This document shows positions 63,975-64,000 of a stretch of DNA of 64,000 bases, one piece after another. The stretch comes from Nocardia blacklockiae. Lineage in GTDB: Bacteria; Actinomycetota; Actinomycetes; Mycobacteriales; Mycobacteriaceae. The notes beneath the pieces were generated by a model, which had not been told where the DNA came from, searched no databases, and worked only from the letters and a program-made list of their open reading frames with translations. Position numbers and translations under genes: made by a program. Where the stretch lies: positions 62,001 to 126,000 of the forward strand of contig NZ_JADLRJ010000009.1 in the NCBI RefSeq assembly GCF_015477355.1. Direction: 5' to 3'. Position 1 is the stretch's first letter. The number at the start of each line of letters is the position of its first letter.

Positions 63975-64000
63975 GTGAGTTCCCCCGAGACGCTCGAGAC
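63975..64000 (+). CDS. possible start of next gene, cut by window edge
   Basis: GTG 63975 lies 7 bases after TAGGAT, a -10-like hexamer, and opens VSSPETLE before the window ends. smpB follows ftsX in mycobacteria, but these residues do not match its usual start, so no name is given. Confidence 0.25.

Noticed and set aside
63975-64000. smpB at the right edge
   Set aside because: The slot after ftsX fits smpB in mycobacteria, but the visible residues VSSPETLE do not match its usual start and only 26 bases are available.

Overview
The window is about 70% G+C, with tightly packed genes, many GTG starts, ATGA/GTGA stop-start overlaps, mycothiol-type and FadD/FadE lipid genes, and a prfB-MscS-ftsE-ftsX block like that of mycobacteria. 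This points to a mycolic-acid actinomycete, most likely Nocardia or a close relative. No tRNA, rRNA, CRISPR array or insertion sequence was recognised.

Layout. (1) 1-5.2 kb: a minus-strand hopanoid operon (hpnC, hpnD, hpnE, a polyprenyl synthase, then shc running off the left edge) with a divergent PucR-type regulator. (2) 6.8-9.4 kb: alanine dehydrogenase, an Lrp/AsnC regulator, and a cysteine dioxygenase-rhodanese pair. (3) 9.7-12.3 kb: two solute-binding lipoproteins of different families with no permease or ATPase beside them. (4) 12.3-22.0 kb: the centrepiece, an eight-gene minus-strand operon encoding a pseudouridine-phosphate-glycosidase (PsuG/IndA) homologue, a HAD phosphatase, a uracil phosphoribosyltransferase, a single-module NRPS of indigoidine-synthetase layout (A with inserted oxidase, then T, then TE), a 4-oxalocrotonate-tautomerase-like protein, an MFS exporter, a DUF4243 oxidase and a nitroreductase. 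This gene set matches the logic of the C-nucleoside antibiotic minimycin (oxazinomycin) and the blue pigment indigoidine. The arrangement differs from what I recall of the described clusters: HAD and DUF4243 are separate genes, and a tautomerase and a nitroreductase are added.

(5) 22.2-32.5 kb: an SfnB-like flavin monooxygenase with a GNAT, then regulator/effector pairs (MerR/metallo-hydrolase, TetR-DUF202/DHA2 exporter), an IPNS-like dioxygenase, YaeQ, a DHFR-like reductase, a PAS-GGDEF protein and a SAV2177-type methyltransferase. (6) 32.8-42.8 kb: an orphan tryptophan synthase beta subunit with a threonine aldolase, a DUF2236 haem oxygenase-like protein, a truncated haemoglobin, a sodium:solute symporter with a small membrane partner, and a TetR/EamA pair separated only by a perfect 34-bp palindrome. 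(7) 42.9-54.1 kb: a PepSY membrane protein, two tandem acyl-CoA synthetases, an FAD oxidoreductase, and a fadE24-fadE23-like operon preceded by two dyads. (8) 54.2-64 kb: a methyltransferase, a GT39-like protein, hisN, an SDR, a flavin reductase/XRE pair, then core genes prfB, an MscS channel, a 52-residue membrane protein, ftsE and ftsX.

In the 12.3-22.0 kb operon the inferred pathway is as follows. The NRPS oxidises and cyclises glutamine. The PsuG homologue couples the heterocycle to ribose 5-phosphate in the synthetic direction. The HAD protein dephosphorylates, DUF4243 reworks the ring, the MFS protein exports, and the uracil phosphoribosyltransferase protects the host by raising the UMP pool. 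Family assignments come from motifs read in the sequence. Pathway roles come from recalled literature and the product is an inference.
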